A DNA stretch of 64,000 nt from Pieris napi. Its lineage: Eukaryota > Arthropoda > Insecta > Lepidoptera > Pieridae. The notes under the pieces are model-generated. The model was not told the DNA's origin, searched no databases, and saw only the letters and a list, made by a program, of their open reading frames with translations. The stretch covers positions 4,970,001 through 5,034,000 of the forward strand of contig NC_062235.1 of assembly GCF_905475465.1 (NCBI RefSeq). The letters are read 5' to 3'. Positions 1 through 11,925 of the stretch are shown one piece after another (positions within the stretch are counted from its first letter, which is position 1; every line of letters begins with the position of its first letter). The position numbers and the translations under genes are program-made.

Positions 1-55
1 TTTAGGTAATAACGGGCTTCACAGTTGCCCGTACGAAGCCGGGGTGGGTCGCTAG
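1..55 (+). mobile_element. Helitron-like 3' terminus at the window edge
   Basis: The text CCCGTACGAAGCCGGGG forms a CCCG/CGGG stem and is followed by TGGGTCGCTAG and then T, the same plan as the other Helitron ends in this window. The body of the element is outside the window. Confidence 0.4.
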
Positions 56-466
56 TAAACTATAATATTAAAACGCTAGTTTTATTCGTGCGCATGATTT
101 CTTACTTATTTATTCATAATAGATATTTGAATGTTACATTACAATATCTTAAATATTAAACCCTGATCTATTGCTAGTAAAACTTAATAATATACAGGGT
201 CCTTATACGTATAATTGGCTCTTAATTGAATTAAAGTGACAAAACGTATGTCACCACCTGGTGTGTCAAAGTTGTAATTCCATGTGTGTATGTGCCTTGA
301 CTGTGCAGGGCCAGTCACCCGGAAGGTATGCCAGGTCTTCGTTATTAACCTATACATAGAGTTTATATGCTTTTAATTTTAATAGTTTATGTATGGTCCC
401 TTATTGTGGCATGTGGCACACATTCTGCGTCCTTCTGCGTTGCGTTTCTGCGTTGTTCTGGCATGG

Positions 467-935
467 TAGGGATGTGAAAAAATAATCGATTATTAAAAAA
501 TCGATTTTTTTCAAAGTAAAAATCGATTTTTTTACGCGATTTTTATATTTAAAATAATCGATTATTTTTATAATTGAAAATCAATCATAGTCGATTTTTC
601 CTCTGCCACCTCCCGACATTATGTCTGGTCTTTTATAACCCGGACCTCGAACTATTACGGATATTCGATAAACATCGATGTTTAGATTGCGATACATTGA
701 ATACGATTCTTTGAAGATGTATTGATATACTCGATGCATTGATGTTTTATTGTAAAACACCGAAAGGATGATAAAACCAGTTAATTTTACAAAAACTCAA
801 ATTTAAATGGAACACCATAATTTAAAAGTAAAATAAATTTATTCAGCAGCACAAGATAAATTAAAAAGACAACAAAAATGCTTCGATTATTTTTTTAAGA
901 AAAATCGATTTTTTATGCAGAATGTCACATCCCTA
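467..935. mobile_element. hAT-type non-autonomous element (469 bp)
   Basis: The ends are TAGGGATGTG and CACATCCCTA, a perfect 10-bp inverted repeat. They are flanked by a perfect 8-bp duplication, TGGCATGG (459-466 and 936-943), the hAT signature. Several ATCGATTTTT motifs cluster just inside both ends and may be subterminal binding sites. There is no coding capacity. Confidence 0.85.
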
Positions 936-943
936 TGGCATGG

Positions 944-1890
944 TATACATTGCAAGTTGGCGTCGCCGCAGCTGAAGAGAAGAAAATACGATTTTTTAAA
1001 TAATTAGTTTGTCAAAACTGATTTTTAATGCTAAATATATTTTATGGTTACTATGTTTACATGTTATTTATTGTATTGTCGAAACCACATTCCAGTTTTC
1101 ACATGCTTAATCGACTTATACGTTCCCCATCCTTTGTACCCACGCCCCACAGGGGGAAAATTTAATTGTTAAGAGGGGCTATTCTATAATGTATTAACAT
1201 TATTTGAAATTTGATTTACAGTTTTTCATTATATGTTTTTGAAAATTTACTTACCTATCATTTTAGTCTCTTAAGTGATTTTTTTTAATATGTAAAACTA
1301 TATACATAGTGGGCCATAAGAATTTTTGAAGGTCTAAGGTGGGGAAAGGCACAAAAAAGGTTAGGAAACACTGACGAACAAAAATTAAATTATCTAGAGA
1401 TAACTTATTTTCGTTTCGTTTAATTCTCTTAGTTATGTAGGTATACAAAAGTCAATACAAATAGGAAATATATTTAATACTTTTTAGTGTGTTTAATTAA
1501 ATTGCCATTTAAATAATATGGTTTTTTGAAATTGCATTAATCGATACCGTATTTCCATGATGGAATTTAAACCACTTATTGCCATCGCCTTTGATAAGAA
1601 AAGTAATTTTGAAGTTGGCATTTCACGTATTTCTCATTGCTGAAATGTAGGTGTTCATTAATGTAAAGTAATAAAAATTATAGCATTTTTTTAACCTTGT
1701 GATTTTATGTTGTTATAGCTTAAAAGTAAACATTTTTATTTGTTCCGATTTTTAATCTGATGAGATTTTAAAGTAAATTGTGTACTAGAGTAGTTGTAGA
1801 TTTGTTATATTTATTTATTTCGTATCTCCTACCGCTATCTTATATTTAATATTACAAACAACAATTATAATAAAATGCACTGCTTTTTTG
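944..1890. other. AT-rich intergenic DNA, nothing identified
   Basis: No coding frame, RNA gene or inverted repeat with a target duplication was seen. Confidence 0.5.
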
Positions 1891-2039
1891 CAGGCTCGTT
1901 TACCCCTATTATGTAAAAAATTAAGAAAAATACATTCGACATATAAACACAGGTCGGTTCAAACCCCATGCACAATTTTTTCTTCACTCGCGCAAATACT
2001 ATGTATGACAAAGAGTCCAGGAACAGAGTAACTTCCAAT

Positions 2040-2165
2040 AGACAGCGATCCCGATCGCAATAATTAGTTTTTATTCCACGCGATCCCAAGCTTGCGACTT
2101 TCGGCATCAGCGCTACGGATATTGAGAGAATTACATCGAAATTGCGTACAAACACAAGATTGTTA
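2040..2165 (+). repeat. Unclassified repeat (copy 1)
   Basis: CGCGATCCCAAG..TGCGA..., TACGGATATTGAGA and the following ACAACGAAAT-like text recur at 34420-34515. Just upstream, GGCTCGTTTACCCC at about 1891 recurs at 31628, so this is a patchwork of dispersed repeats. Confidence 0.45.
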
Positions 2166-2195
2166 CAGAGTAATTATTTCTTGATGAATGTTTTA

Positions 2196-2316
2196 TTTTA
2201 GAGCTGCGAGAGTCTGTGGCTTGTTCACATACACCCGAGATTTTAAAACACCCCAAAGAAAGAAGTCTGGACTCGTCAGATCGGGTGATCATGCAGGAAA
2301 TCGTCGACGAAATTCA
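2196..2316 (-). pseudogene. Transposase C-terminal relic (Tc1/mariner-like)
   Basis: The minus strand reads RFPA-stop-SPDLTSPDFFLWG, then LKSRVYVNKPQTLAALK, the well-known RSPDL..DFFLWG block of a common insect Tc1/mariner-related transposase. One stop codon and loss of the flanking parts show that it is dead. The open frame on the opposite strand is only its shadow. Confidence 0.65.
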
Positions 2317-2799
2317 CGTTGTGTTTTTATCACTGATGAATTATTCCTTAAGAACATTGACACGATTATTCCACGTTCTTGGAGAGTAAAACGGTCCATG
2401 TTTGTTTTCAGTGTATTTTACATTTATTCACTACACAATTTTCAACAACAGAATGAAAACTATCGTCATATAAAATAAAAAAAATTCCTTTGTGCCATTA
2501 CTTTTGCGCCACCCGTTATTATGAGAATTAATAGATATTATAAGTTGAATTCAAGCATTATAACAGCAAAAATCCTAGATATGATTATTTTAATAACAAA
2601 AGTTAGCTTCCAAAATTGTAGGACTCGGACGCGTGATATATATATCCAGCGTGTCAGAATAACCTACGGTACGAAACTGTGTTCAATATTTTAAATAAAC
2701 ATGCAATAAAGCTCAACCTAATGCTAAACTTCTAATAATAATAAAAAACAAGTTTAAGCATTCATATTAAGTTGTGGTGATACATTAAGTAAGTAGTTT

Positions 2800-3018
2800 G
2801 AGCAGTGTTGGCCTAGTGGCTTCAGCGTGCGACTCTCATCCCTGAGGTCTTTTTGTGTATGTGCGCATTTAACATTCGCTCAAACGGTGAAGGAAATCTT
2901 CGTGAGGAAACCAGCATGCCTTAGACCCAAAAAGTCAACGGCGTATGACAAATGATCATGAAACAGATACAGAAATTTGAGACCTAGACCTAACAAGGTT
3001 GCAACACCACTGGTTTTA
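2800..3018 (+). repeat. tRNA-derived SINE, B box lost
   Basis: It starts GAGCAGTGTTGGCCTAGTGG (A box region) and ends with the family 3' end AACACCACTGGTTTT. The promoter B box is deleted after CTGAGGTC. It belongs to the same family as the copy at 47557. Confidence 0.75.
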
Positions 3019-3155
3019 ACTGAGCAGTTAATTAAATTATATTTGGTTTTCAATTATCCGTTCGTTCTCTACTTTAACCAGTAATATTGGAATAAAGCAA
3101 TCACCACTCGAATAGCTATGTATGAAATGCATACAAAGCTTTCTTCTTCTTTCTC

Positions 3156-3302
3156 TTATAGTGCCATCTCCTCGCGAAGGTTGGCGATCATCATGGCAAG
3201 TTTAATTTTGGATGCCGCGCTTCTAAACAATGACTTGGTGCTTTGACCAAACCATTGTCTTAAGTTTTTCAACCAAGACGTGCGTCTGCGGTTAAGTCTC
3301 CT
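3156..3302 (-). pseudogene. LINE reverse transcriptase ORF, C-terminal fragment
   Basis: The minus strand encodes 48 residues ending in a stop: RRTSWLKNLRQWFG, then LFRSAASKIKLAMMIANLR. This is the usual C-terminus of a common lepidopteran non-LTR element. The 5' part is missing. A more damaged copy lies at 7717-7860. Confidence 0.7.
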
Positions 3303-3742
3303 TCTACCTCTTCTACTACTACATAGCTTTCCTGAGTACTATTTACCAAAAAAAAGTTGGTTGTAGAACTAATATTATTTGAGCCTAGCATTTCTTGCCG
3401 TTTATTCGATTTTTATGACACTTTTTTGAACTTTCACATTTTCTCATATAAGTGCAATGAAATCTCTAGAATTATTCCCATAAACGGACACAATGCAGTG
3501 ACAATCGGGCAATGACCTTACTTCCCTATATAGATTGGCGCCGCGTGCGCGACGCGTAAGATATGTGACTAGCACTAACTATGCGAACTGGACGAACGCC
3601 AAACTGACTTAAGATGCATTTCTAGGTGTGAATTGCGTTAAAATGACGTGAATATAAAATTTTTATAATCATTCGTTTTATAACATGACTCTAAGAAAAA
3701 TTTCGTTCTAAAGTTTATTTATACCAGCCCACGGAATTCTTA

Positions 3743-3889
3743 CCGAACCAATTCGACTTAGGGTCCTTTAAGAAAAGAGAGTACCAATTCTTAAAGGCCT
3801 CTGGCATTGAGAGTGTCCATGGGCGGCGGTATACCTTAACATCAGGTGAGCCTCCTGCCCGTTTGCCCTGTTCTATATTTTTTTTTATT
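3743..3889 (+). repeat. LINE 3' tail, family 1 (copy 1)
   Basis: It has CCGAACCAATTCGACTTAGG, GGCATTGAGAGTGTCCATGG and GTGAGCCTCCTGCCCGTTTG in order. Seven copies of this tail occur in the window, most of them 5'-truncated, as expected for a non-LTR retrotransposon (CR1/Jockey type, class not proven). Confidence 0.75.
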
Positions 3890-4683
3890 TTTATGATTTA
3901 TCGGTTAATTATGCACGAAAACGATAAAAAATACATTTTTTGGAATACATTTTGTTTTTGTCGTAGTTATAGTAATCATTTGAATGATTTTTTATAAATT
4001 TTAATACATTTTCAAAAATACCGCGGGATTAAAGCAGGGTTTTACACGTAGTCCCGCTAGATGGCGCTCATCCGGTAAACAACAATCAGGTGTTAATAAA
4101 CATATTAATTTGGATCAATAAAAAATGAACACCACAAATTTTGAAAAAAATCGTTCTATCGGTCTCCTACATACAAAATAAAATGATTATTAAATATAAT
4201 AAAGTCATTTTTTTTTCGTCTAATTAAAATCCAAAATACCAAAATTTCATATTTAGTCAAAATCAAATTTTGTTTTGACCCGTGTAATGGGCGTAACACT
4301 TTTTGTCATCTGTCATGTCACCCATTGACAATCACATAAGGTCTTAAGATTTCAAATGTGGCTGAACGACTGTTTTATTACTACGTGACTATGATATAAC
4401 TAATAGGTCTCGTCGTATACGTTTTAAGTTTTTATATATATTTAATAAGTACTATTCAAATAAATCCGAATTAAAACCGATTAGAAAATTTTTGAAGCAG
4501 TTTTCACAATCAGGCCTCGACATGGCTATGTGGTATAGTGGCTATCACACATGACGTATAATCCGGGGGTCCTTAGTTTGCTTTCAGATAAAACAAAAAT
4601 TGTTTTGGGTTGTTCAATAATAAATAACAAAATATCAATGAAACAAATAAAAAAAACGTGTATGTACTTATGTACAGGCGTTA

Positions 4684-4999
4684 GAAGTTATACTTCTTTG
4701 GCATAACAAGACAATTTTTTTTCAAATTCTTTATCTTTCGCCTTATTCTACGTTGTAACGTAATTTTTTAATTTAATAATAAAAAATAAAATAAAAGTTA
4801 ATTTTTTTTCTATGTACAATAGAAAAAAATTACTCTCATCATTTCTCCCTAACCCGCCAAAAGAAGTATAACTTTAAAAAACTAAATTGTTGACTATAGC
4901 TAACTTCAGGTGTCGGTTTTTTGTGATTGGTATGCGTGCGGATCGTAAAAATTTACTCTCATCATTTTTCCCTACCGCGCCAAAACAAGTATAACTTCA
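4684..4999 (-). repeat. GAAGTTATACTTC-type element, two end blocks in tandem
   Basis: The left end is GAAGTTATACTTCTTTGGC. The right part holds two successive reverse copies of the block GAAGTTATACTTCTTTTGGC + TAGGGAAAAATGATGAGAGT (4806-4876 and 4945-4999). Single copies occur at 42460 and 51278. The end motif GAAGT-TAT-ACTTC is itself a short palindrome. Confidence 0.6.
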
Positions 5000-5405
5000 A
5001 AAATATGTCCCTTTTGAGACAATATCGACCACTTACTAAACATTTATTTAATTCAAGTACTAATATTCCTTCACATTCATTCTGTAACACCTGTCAAGAC
5101 CCGTGTCATTCCTAAAATGAATGTCAACCGCATACTTAGAGACAGCTGCAAATTTTGCAAAATTGGAATTTGTTCAACGAAACTGCCAAATTCTATATAG
5201 TTCATTGCTTGTTTTTGTAAAAACAGCTGCTAATAAAGGCTTAATATACTTTGTTAATCGATATGATAACTCGACTCTGTCGCTACTTGAACGTAATTTA
5301 AATAACATAACGTCATTTACGAAAGGTTACTGTTATGCTCTCCTAACGAAGAAAGGGGTTATAGGGGTTTAGTTGCTACAGATAATAATAAATGTTTCAT
5401 AAAAT

Positions 5406-5717
5406 GGGCAGTTGTTGCTTCAGCGTGCGACACTCATCCTTGAGGTCGTAGTTTCGATTCCCGGCTGTGCAGACATGGGCTACCTATCTGTGTGCGCACT
5501 TAAAATTCGCTCGAACGTTGAAAGAAAACTTCGTGAGCAAAACCGGCTTGCCTTAGGCCCAAACAGTCGACGGCGTCAACAGTCAGGCACAGAGGCCTGG
5601 TAAGGATCACCAACTAACTTGCCTATTAGATTGACAATTGATCATGAAACTGATACAGGAATCTGAGGCTGTAGCGAGGCTGAGGCTGAGAGAAACGGTG
5701 GCGCTACCACTGATTTA
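5406..5717 (+). repeat. tRNA-derived SINE, diverged copy
   Basis: It has GCTTCAGCGTGCGACACTCATCC, a B-box region GTTTCGATTCCCGGCTGTGC, and the family end GGCGCTACCACTGATT. The 5' part of the A box is damaged. Confidence 0.75.
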
Positions 5718-5812
5718 TTTACTTTTATAATCGATATGAAATAACACCAATATTTCGCTAAATTCGCCGTATTTTCATCAGAACATATTTGTACTTGTAC
5801 TTGTGCACTTTA

Positions 5813-6505
5813 AGTCGGCCACTGACGATACGTCCATTTAGTAGACTTGGATGCACTCCAAATGGAAATTTATCGAGATACGGTACCATTCACGATACTT
5901 CCATTTGGATGCATGGCGTCACTTCGAACTTTGCAATCGTACGGAAAGGAAATAAATAATACTATGGATAACAATACTTTACTGGTGGCAGCAGTTGTGT
6001 GTATTTTATTAAAAAGACAAAAAAAACCTAAGAGAAGGTGGATGAAGGTTTGGTTGAAACAAAGAAATACTTTTATTTATTTTTTCATAAATATATTTAT
6101 TTAAAAATAGAAATACTTTTATATTTTTCTATTACTTCCAACACAAAGTCACGCGCGGACAAAGACATAATAAAAAGAAAATTATAACGCTTGACAAATA
6201 CACAGCACATGCACCACCATCGACATCAAAACATAAACTGAAACAAAAACCTCAAAAAAATGGACGCCGTTTCGCCCATTCACGGACAATTCGGACTGCT
6301 TCCATATGGCGTGGCGCACGTTTCTGCCATTGACCGACGGCCACGGATGACGTCCATTTGGCCTGGACGCATGGATTTCAATCCTTTTGGAAATCCAGAG
6401 CTGGCTGACGTCCATCCAAATGGAATACTTTTTTACCATTCATGGGACGATTTTGGACGACGACTACTCCATTCGGATTAATGGACGTATCGTCAGTGGC
6501 CGCTT
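5813..6505 (+). mobile_element. PIF/Harbinger-type element with transposase remnant
   Basis: The ends GGCCACTGACGATACGTCCATT and its reverse complement (right end at 6480-6502) are near-perfect inverted repeats. TTA flanks both sides (5810-5812, 6506-6508), the 3-bp duplication of PIF/Harbinger; an imperfect 8-bp alternative (CTTTAAGT/CTTTTAGT) also exists. Inside, a frame from ATG 5964 to about 6077 reads MDNNTLLVAAVVCILLKRQ and then KPKRRWMKVWLKQRN, like the start of Harbinger nucleases. The rest of the transposase is absent. Confidence 0.7.
5964..6104 (+). pseudogene. Harbinger nuclease N-terminal fragment
   Basis: Forty-six codons: a hydrophobic start (LLVAAVVCILL), a basic run (KRQKKPKRRW) and WLKQRN, the typical opening of HARBI1-like transposases. 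The frame then runs into AT-rich sequence and stops. It is a remnant inside a deletion derivative and not a working gene. Confidence 0.6.
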
Positions 6506-6510
6506 TTAGT

Positions 6511-7400
6511 CGTAAGTGCCCTAGGCGCTTAAGTTTTTAGTTCTGAAATTTATTGCTACTGTGTACTTAGTACTTATTTTTAAAGAAATTTGGAAGTTTA
6601 TATCACACATAACAGAATAACACCCCAGGTTTCATAGTGGCTATCATTTAGTGTCATACTTCCGCGATCCATAGCTCTCGGCTTGTCAGCGTTTGCGTCA
6701 CTGAAATAGCCCTTTCAGCTTGCATTCCGCTCTCGTGTCACCTGTACCGTATTCATTACCCTACTTTTAAATTCTTGTAATTATTATTATAGAGGAGCCC
6801 AAGCGGGAATTTTGTGCAATGTCAGAGTGCGTCATGAAATCATATCAATTATTTTTGAAACAAATTGTATATGCAAAACTTATAATTTTTCGTTTCGTTT
6901 CGTTCATCCTTACTTAAGATTATAATATACATACTTAAATTAATCAATATCAGTTCAGAAGTTAGATTGAAACGCCTCAAAATATAAAGCATATATAACG
7001 AATACATAGCATAACATATAATAATAATAATAAAGCTAGTTTATTTCAATTTACACATTTATTTATTTTGCCTATTCCTCGTTATTGTAGTTCTCGTCAG
7101 TACCATTGATAAAATAAATTATACCCTTTATTAATAAATATTATTCAATAACTAAACTTAGTTAAAAAACGAATAACTATTCCTTCCAAATGTTGTTTCG
7201 CCCTTTTCGATAATTAAAAAAATAAAACCAAGGCATCTTTCTGGAAATTGCTGTAAATGTTACATATACGTAATTTATTTACTACCTCCGACGACAACAC
7301 TATCGGGGAATCAGCTATGAAATATATTTAAAAAATAATGTGTAAAATAGTAGTATACATTTGCAGTTTTAATAGATCCTAAAAGATAATATTTATAATA
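6511..7400. other. AT-rich intergenic DNA
   Basis: Only short simple repeats (a TAA run near 7020). No gene was seen. Confidence 0.5.
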
Positions 7401-7406
7401 CCTATG

Positions 7407-7700
7407 CTAGCTGCCTCCGCGAACTTCGCTTCGCCTATGATATTTTTACTTACCTTTATACCTACATATTATATTATATATTAATATGGAACATTGTACT
7501 ATGCTACCCCATAGAAACTGTTCGCTTTTCCGGAATAAAATCCGGCTTTTAGATAGTTCTGTTGTTGTTTTAATTTTTCTCTCCATTAAAACCAGTTCAA
7601 AGAATTAAAAATACTCGCGTTGGTTCAGCCGTCTTCGAGTTTAGCGCTTAGCAACATAGTTTGCGGTTAATTTTTGTTTATTTTTATAATTAGTCAAAAA
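7407..7700 (-). repeat. Helitron-like repeat, reverse orientation
   Basis: It opens with CTAGCTGCCTCCGCGAACTTCGC, the reverse of a hairpin-plus-CTAG end, and includes ACTGTTCGCTTTTCCGG, ATTAAAAATACTCG and AGCCGTCTTC. The same blocks recur at 61701-61930. The base before CTAG is G, not the expected A. Confidence 0.45.
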
Positions 7701-7716
7701 GTTTGTCAAAAATTCT

Positions 7717-7860
7717 GATTCTTATAGTGACATCTTCTTTCGAAGGTGTTGATCACCTACTTACTTACTTTAAGAGTACTTTCTGGTGCAGCGCTTCTGA
7801 CTTGGTCATCAAACCATTGCTGAAGATTCATCAACCAATACGTGCGTCTCCGTATTACCT
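7717..7860 (-). pseudogene. Damaged copy of the LINE C-terminal fragment
   Basis: The minus strand reads RRRTYWLMNLQQWF, then a small deletion and a stop before VINTFERRCH. It aligns with 3156-3302. Confidence 0.55.
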
Positions 7861-9840
7861 ATTTATTTGATTGAAATTGTATATACATAATACCCATTAA
7901 TTATTAACATAACCTACACAATAAAAATTAAATATTGATAAATAGAAATGTATATTATCGTATACGTTTAGTACTTATTACGTATAAACATAGACTTATA
8001 TTAGTTTGTAAATAGTATTGACCTTGCATATCACGGATCAATGATTGTCAAAAGACACCGCTCACCTTCAGCCTGGTAATTATTTCATTAGGCCTAGTTT
8101 TGCTGTAAGGCGATACAACTCGCGGTTGTGTCTGGCGCCGATTAACGCCCTACATACTTAGCGATTAGACGCCGTGCATAATATGGTTCGTCCGGTTAGT
8201 TAAGGCCAAAAGGCCACAACCATTAAAGGAATCGAAATGTAAAGTCCTGTGTCATAAAGTTTTGAACAATTATTGTTTATTAATTTGTATACTCGACACA
8301 TTTTTTGTCAAACGATACTCTAGCTTACGTCGTTGATATTTTATAGGAAACACTTATTTTAAGCGTTTTCCTACCATTACAGCAACTTAACACTAATTCG
8401 ATAGAAAAATTCTGAAGAAATAATGGACAATACAACTCTTGTGGATTCTGTAAACTGAATATGTCGAAGTCAAATATGAATGATTATCTATATATTGTGA
8501 CTACTTTATAGTCTGTGAAAAATATATAATAACGCAAATATAGAGTATTAACAATAACCTACATAGTAATAATAATAATTCCAAATGGAAAAATATAAAT
8601 CATTATTTATTTAAATTTTTGTCTCCTATTTTCCAAGAACCGAACGATCTGTTTAAAAGTAAAAAAATCACTTTCGCATTATTAAGTAATGTTATCAGAG
8701 ATTCAGCATTGTTAAATTAATTAACTCTTTCATAATAGTGTTAATGCGCGTAACAGAAAGTATGAGAAGAAATGAAACAAAGAAACCATCCCACGTTCAT
8801 CAAGTTTCTATCGTGACAATAGTGGAAAAGTTAATTTGTAAGTTTCATATTTAATAGCTACCTACACAAAAAAACGAATATTAACAACCGCCTCCGCAGC
8901 TCCGGCTTATTTAATATGCGAGGCTAGAGAAAAAAAAATGTTTTTTTTTATGACACAAGAGGCATACAAACAGGCCAATCGAATGTCAGAATGTACCTGG
9001 AGAATCTATGCGAACGGATAGCAAGCAAAGATTCAGCAACTTCAAGTAAGTTAGGTTCGATATCCCATGGAATATTCCCAGCAAATTAAAGTTATGTCTT
9101 TAAGAATTTCTCTTCCGTGTTAGGGAATAGGTAAATTAATGGGAAAAAAAGAACAGGACACTTTGAATGAAGTGCTAACCGCCCATGGAGCACGCCTTGT
9201 TTGTGTTACCGAGGGTTGAGATAATGCTCTTTTTTCGAAGGCTTATAATATACCAAAAATTAGAGCAGAGTATTATTAAAAAGCTTCCGCTCGCAGCTTA
9301 GCTCGCGTGGGTTTTGGCTGGAGTTTTGCGACCTCTTCGTAATTAATAATACACATATACTTTACTCACGAATCTATTGGTAAAAATATAACATGTAATA
9401 TAGTGTAATGGTACTCTAACTCTGATTTAGGGAATAAATTGATTCAATTTGATATTGAATTATAGACAATTGAGATCGGCTATATAAACCTATTGAAGAA
9501 AGGAAGAATATGTAATTTGTTTATCATGAATGCAAGTATTTTTCAATGGTTTAATTTAAAGGCTAAGATATCGTTTAGTTTCTTGTTGGTAAGGTACCTT
9601 AAAACATCTTATGTACTGTTTTTTGTTTAAAAAAGTTGCTTTTAAAAGTATTCACATATTTTTTGCACCCAAGTCTTTAAACGGTTTTATAGATTTTTAA
9701 ATTCCGTTTTACTAGAGAATCGGTCACCCGCTGCTACATTGTATCCCGCAGATGTTCAGGTAGACGCCCAAATCGAGAAATACAAGGCCGCCTCTAAATT
9801 CGATTAAAAACTGAGATAAATCTCGAAATTGCATTCTTCA
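7861..9840. other. Intergenic DNA, mostly unique
   Basis: A less AT-rich patch at about 8030-8180 stands out, without open frames. Short Helitron-end-like texts occur near 8885 and 9285. No gene was seen. Confidence 0.45.
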
Positions 9841-10022
9841 AGGCCACCTGCCCTGCGCATACGCATCCCAACGCACGCGCCGACTCATTCAAGCCAGTCT
9901 GCCACAAGCGCTCCGCATAAGTGCACGTGTTGTTTAAAACGCTTCTTGATATCGCGATAAGTGCTGTGTTAATAACGGATTTTTTTCGTGTCGTGGACCG
10001 ACGAGTTTCTTTAAATTTTGAG
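9841..10022 (+). promoter_or_regulatory. Candidate promoter / first exon
   Basis: A CpG-rich patch (CGCATACGCATCCCAACGCACGCGCCGAC) with an initiator-like TCATTC is followed by about 130 bases ending in a possible donor GAG|GTATTA at 10023. It is the clearest candidate upstream of pigs for a non-coding first exon, some 15 kb before the coding start. No spliced evidence is available from sequence alone. Confidence 0.2.
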
Positions 10023-10025
10023 GTA

Positions 10026-11690
10026 TTATTTTTGTTAATTTTGACGCTTATATATATTTCAACTATTTTATATAGTATGACTCAAATTACTTTGCATTGT
10101 GTCCTATTAGGAGCCCTTATCGTTTAGTCAGTAGGTACTTATTCGGATAGAAATAAAGTTTATCATTGTTTACGTCACATTTCAATGATAATTATTGATT
10201 AAGGTTGTGTCTAATAAAACATTGATTAAAAAGTTAATATATGCATATATTTTTAACTGATCGAAATATATTTAAAATATATTTCTTTATTCACTATTAA
10301 AGGAACATAAAGGGAGTTTTTCGCCGTGTGTGCGCTACATAATTTTTTACAAATTATTTCTTTTCAGATATAATATTTCAAACGTGGGTAAACAAAATAA
10401 TTTATAAAATACCGTCAATCGAGATAATAAATAATTACACTATTTATTAATTAATAATTACGTACGGTTAAATTGGGTGAAAACCGGAAATTGATAAATG
10501 ACAAAATACAATATAAGAATGGACTTTAGGCAACTATTAATTTAACATTATATTCTTGCAAATATTAAAAACGTTTTTGCAATAATTTATGTCGTAATGT
10601 AAATTTGGAATTTAAAATACTAAGCTAAAGCGTATACAACATAATTAGTACAAGTTTTTTAATACCATTATTCACTTTAATTAAAACTAGCCTTAAAAAT
10701 AATATATGTGTAATAGAGAAACAATTGTTCTACCGGATTTGAAAATCATGTAAACGAAATATGAAAAATCATTGGAATTTAATCACATTTTAAACCGTTA
10801 AAGAATATTTTACTTAAGAAAGATTCCTCATTTTAAGTTTTTAATTCGTTATAGATATTAGGTGAATAGGAAACAACGCTTACTTCAAATTCATATTGAT
10901 TTTAATATAATTTCAGTGTAAATATGAAATCTTACTTTCTAAAATTTTTTAGAGAACGTTTTAAGCGTCATTGGAAAAATCTTAAGTGAAAAATATTTTT
11001 TGTCAACGCGTTCATCTAAGAAACTTTTGAATTAAAATATAACACATTTTAAAATACATCTGAATGCATATAATTGCAATTTTTTTATTTCAAATTATCC
11101 CAAGTTTGCGTTTTTTACAGCTCTTTAGTGCTTGTCTTTTAAATGTAATAGTATTTTTAATAAATAACAAACAAATAATCGATAAACTATTCTTACTAAT
11201 TCATATGATATTGAAATATTTTTATAGCCATATAGTAACTATACAAAAGCACGGTATTTTGCATTCCAAGTGGAACTAAGCGAAGGACTTGAAGCAAAGT
11301 TCCAAAGAAATAAGATATTTCAGTTTGGCTATTTCGAGAATCGCCCCGGGGACCGGCCCCTATCCGATGATTTAAATATAGAATTGAATATTATCTTAAC
11401 ATGGAATTTGTTATTAAGTACGGATTTTGATAAAAGTTTTAGATACTTTAGATAATATAAATAAAAATATTTGATATTATTTAGATAGAGCTAATGAATT
11501 GCCTGTTTCAATAAAAGTTAGAAAAATTTCTAATAAGAAAATGTATTATGCGCCATCGGGGTAAATACCTTTGGCATACCACTCTGAAACAGTTATTTTT
11601 TCGTCGGGTATTCAAACATCATTCCTTTGAGGTTGCAGAATGTCCTAGTTACCAGTAGTTTTAAATGTGAACATACTAAAATTATACATT
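10026..11690. other. Very AT-rich stretch, nothing identified
   Basis: Open frames here (for example 11064-11279) are hydrophobic AT-derived noise without motifs. Confidence 0.5.
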
Positions 11691-11693
11691 TTA

Positions 11694-11925
11694 GGGTCTG
11701 TTTCACAATCTACGGATAAGTTCTACATAAGTTCCAAATAAGCTATTTATTACTGGCAGGATAAACACTATTGTTGCGTTTCACGACTGTCAGATAGCGC
11801 TATTCGTCACATAAAGTCCATCATAAGTTATGAGTCCGATGAATGTCAAATAGCACAATTTATCTTCCAAATAATTTATGTGTTTAGCTATTTGGTACTT
11901 TATCCATACATTGTGAAACAGACCC
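11694..11925. mobile_element. Harbinger-like MITE with TTA duplication
   Basis: The ends GGGTCTGTTTCACAAT and ATTGTGAAACAGACCC are exact inverted repeats, extended by imperfect pairing (GGATAAGT... / ...TACTTTATCC). TTA lies on both sides (11691-11693, 11926-11928). There is no coding capacity. Confidence 0.82.

Noticed and set aside
2188..2478. 96-codon open frame on the plus strand
   Set aside because: It is the reverse of a Tc1/mariner-like transposase remnant read on the minus strand at 2196-2316.
4515..4590. Possible tRNA gene (GTGGTATAGTGGCTATCAC)
   Set aside because: The A box is recognisable, but there is no acceptor stem or intact T arm. It is probably a decayed tRNA-derived repeat.
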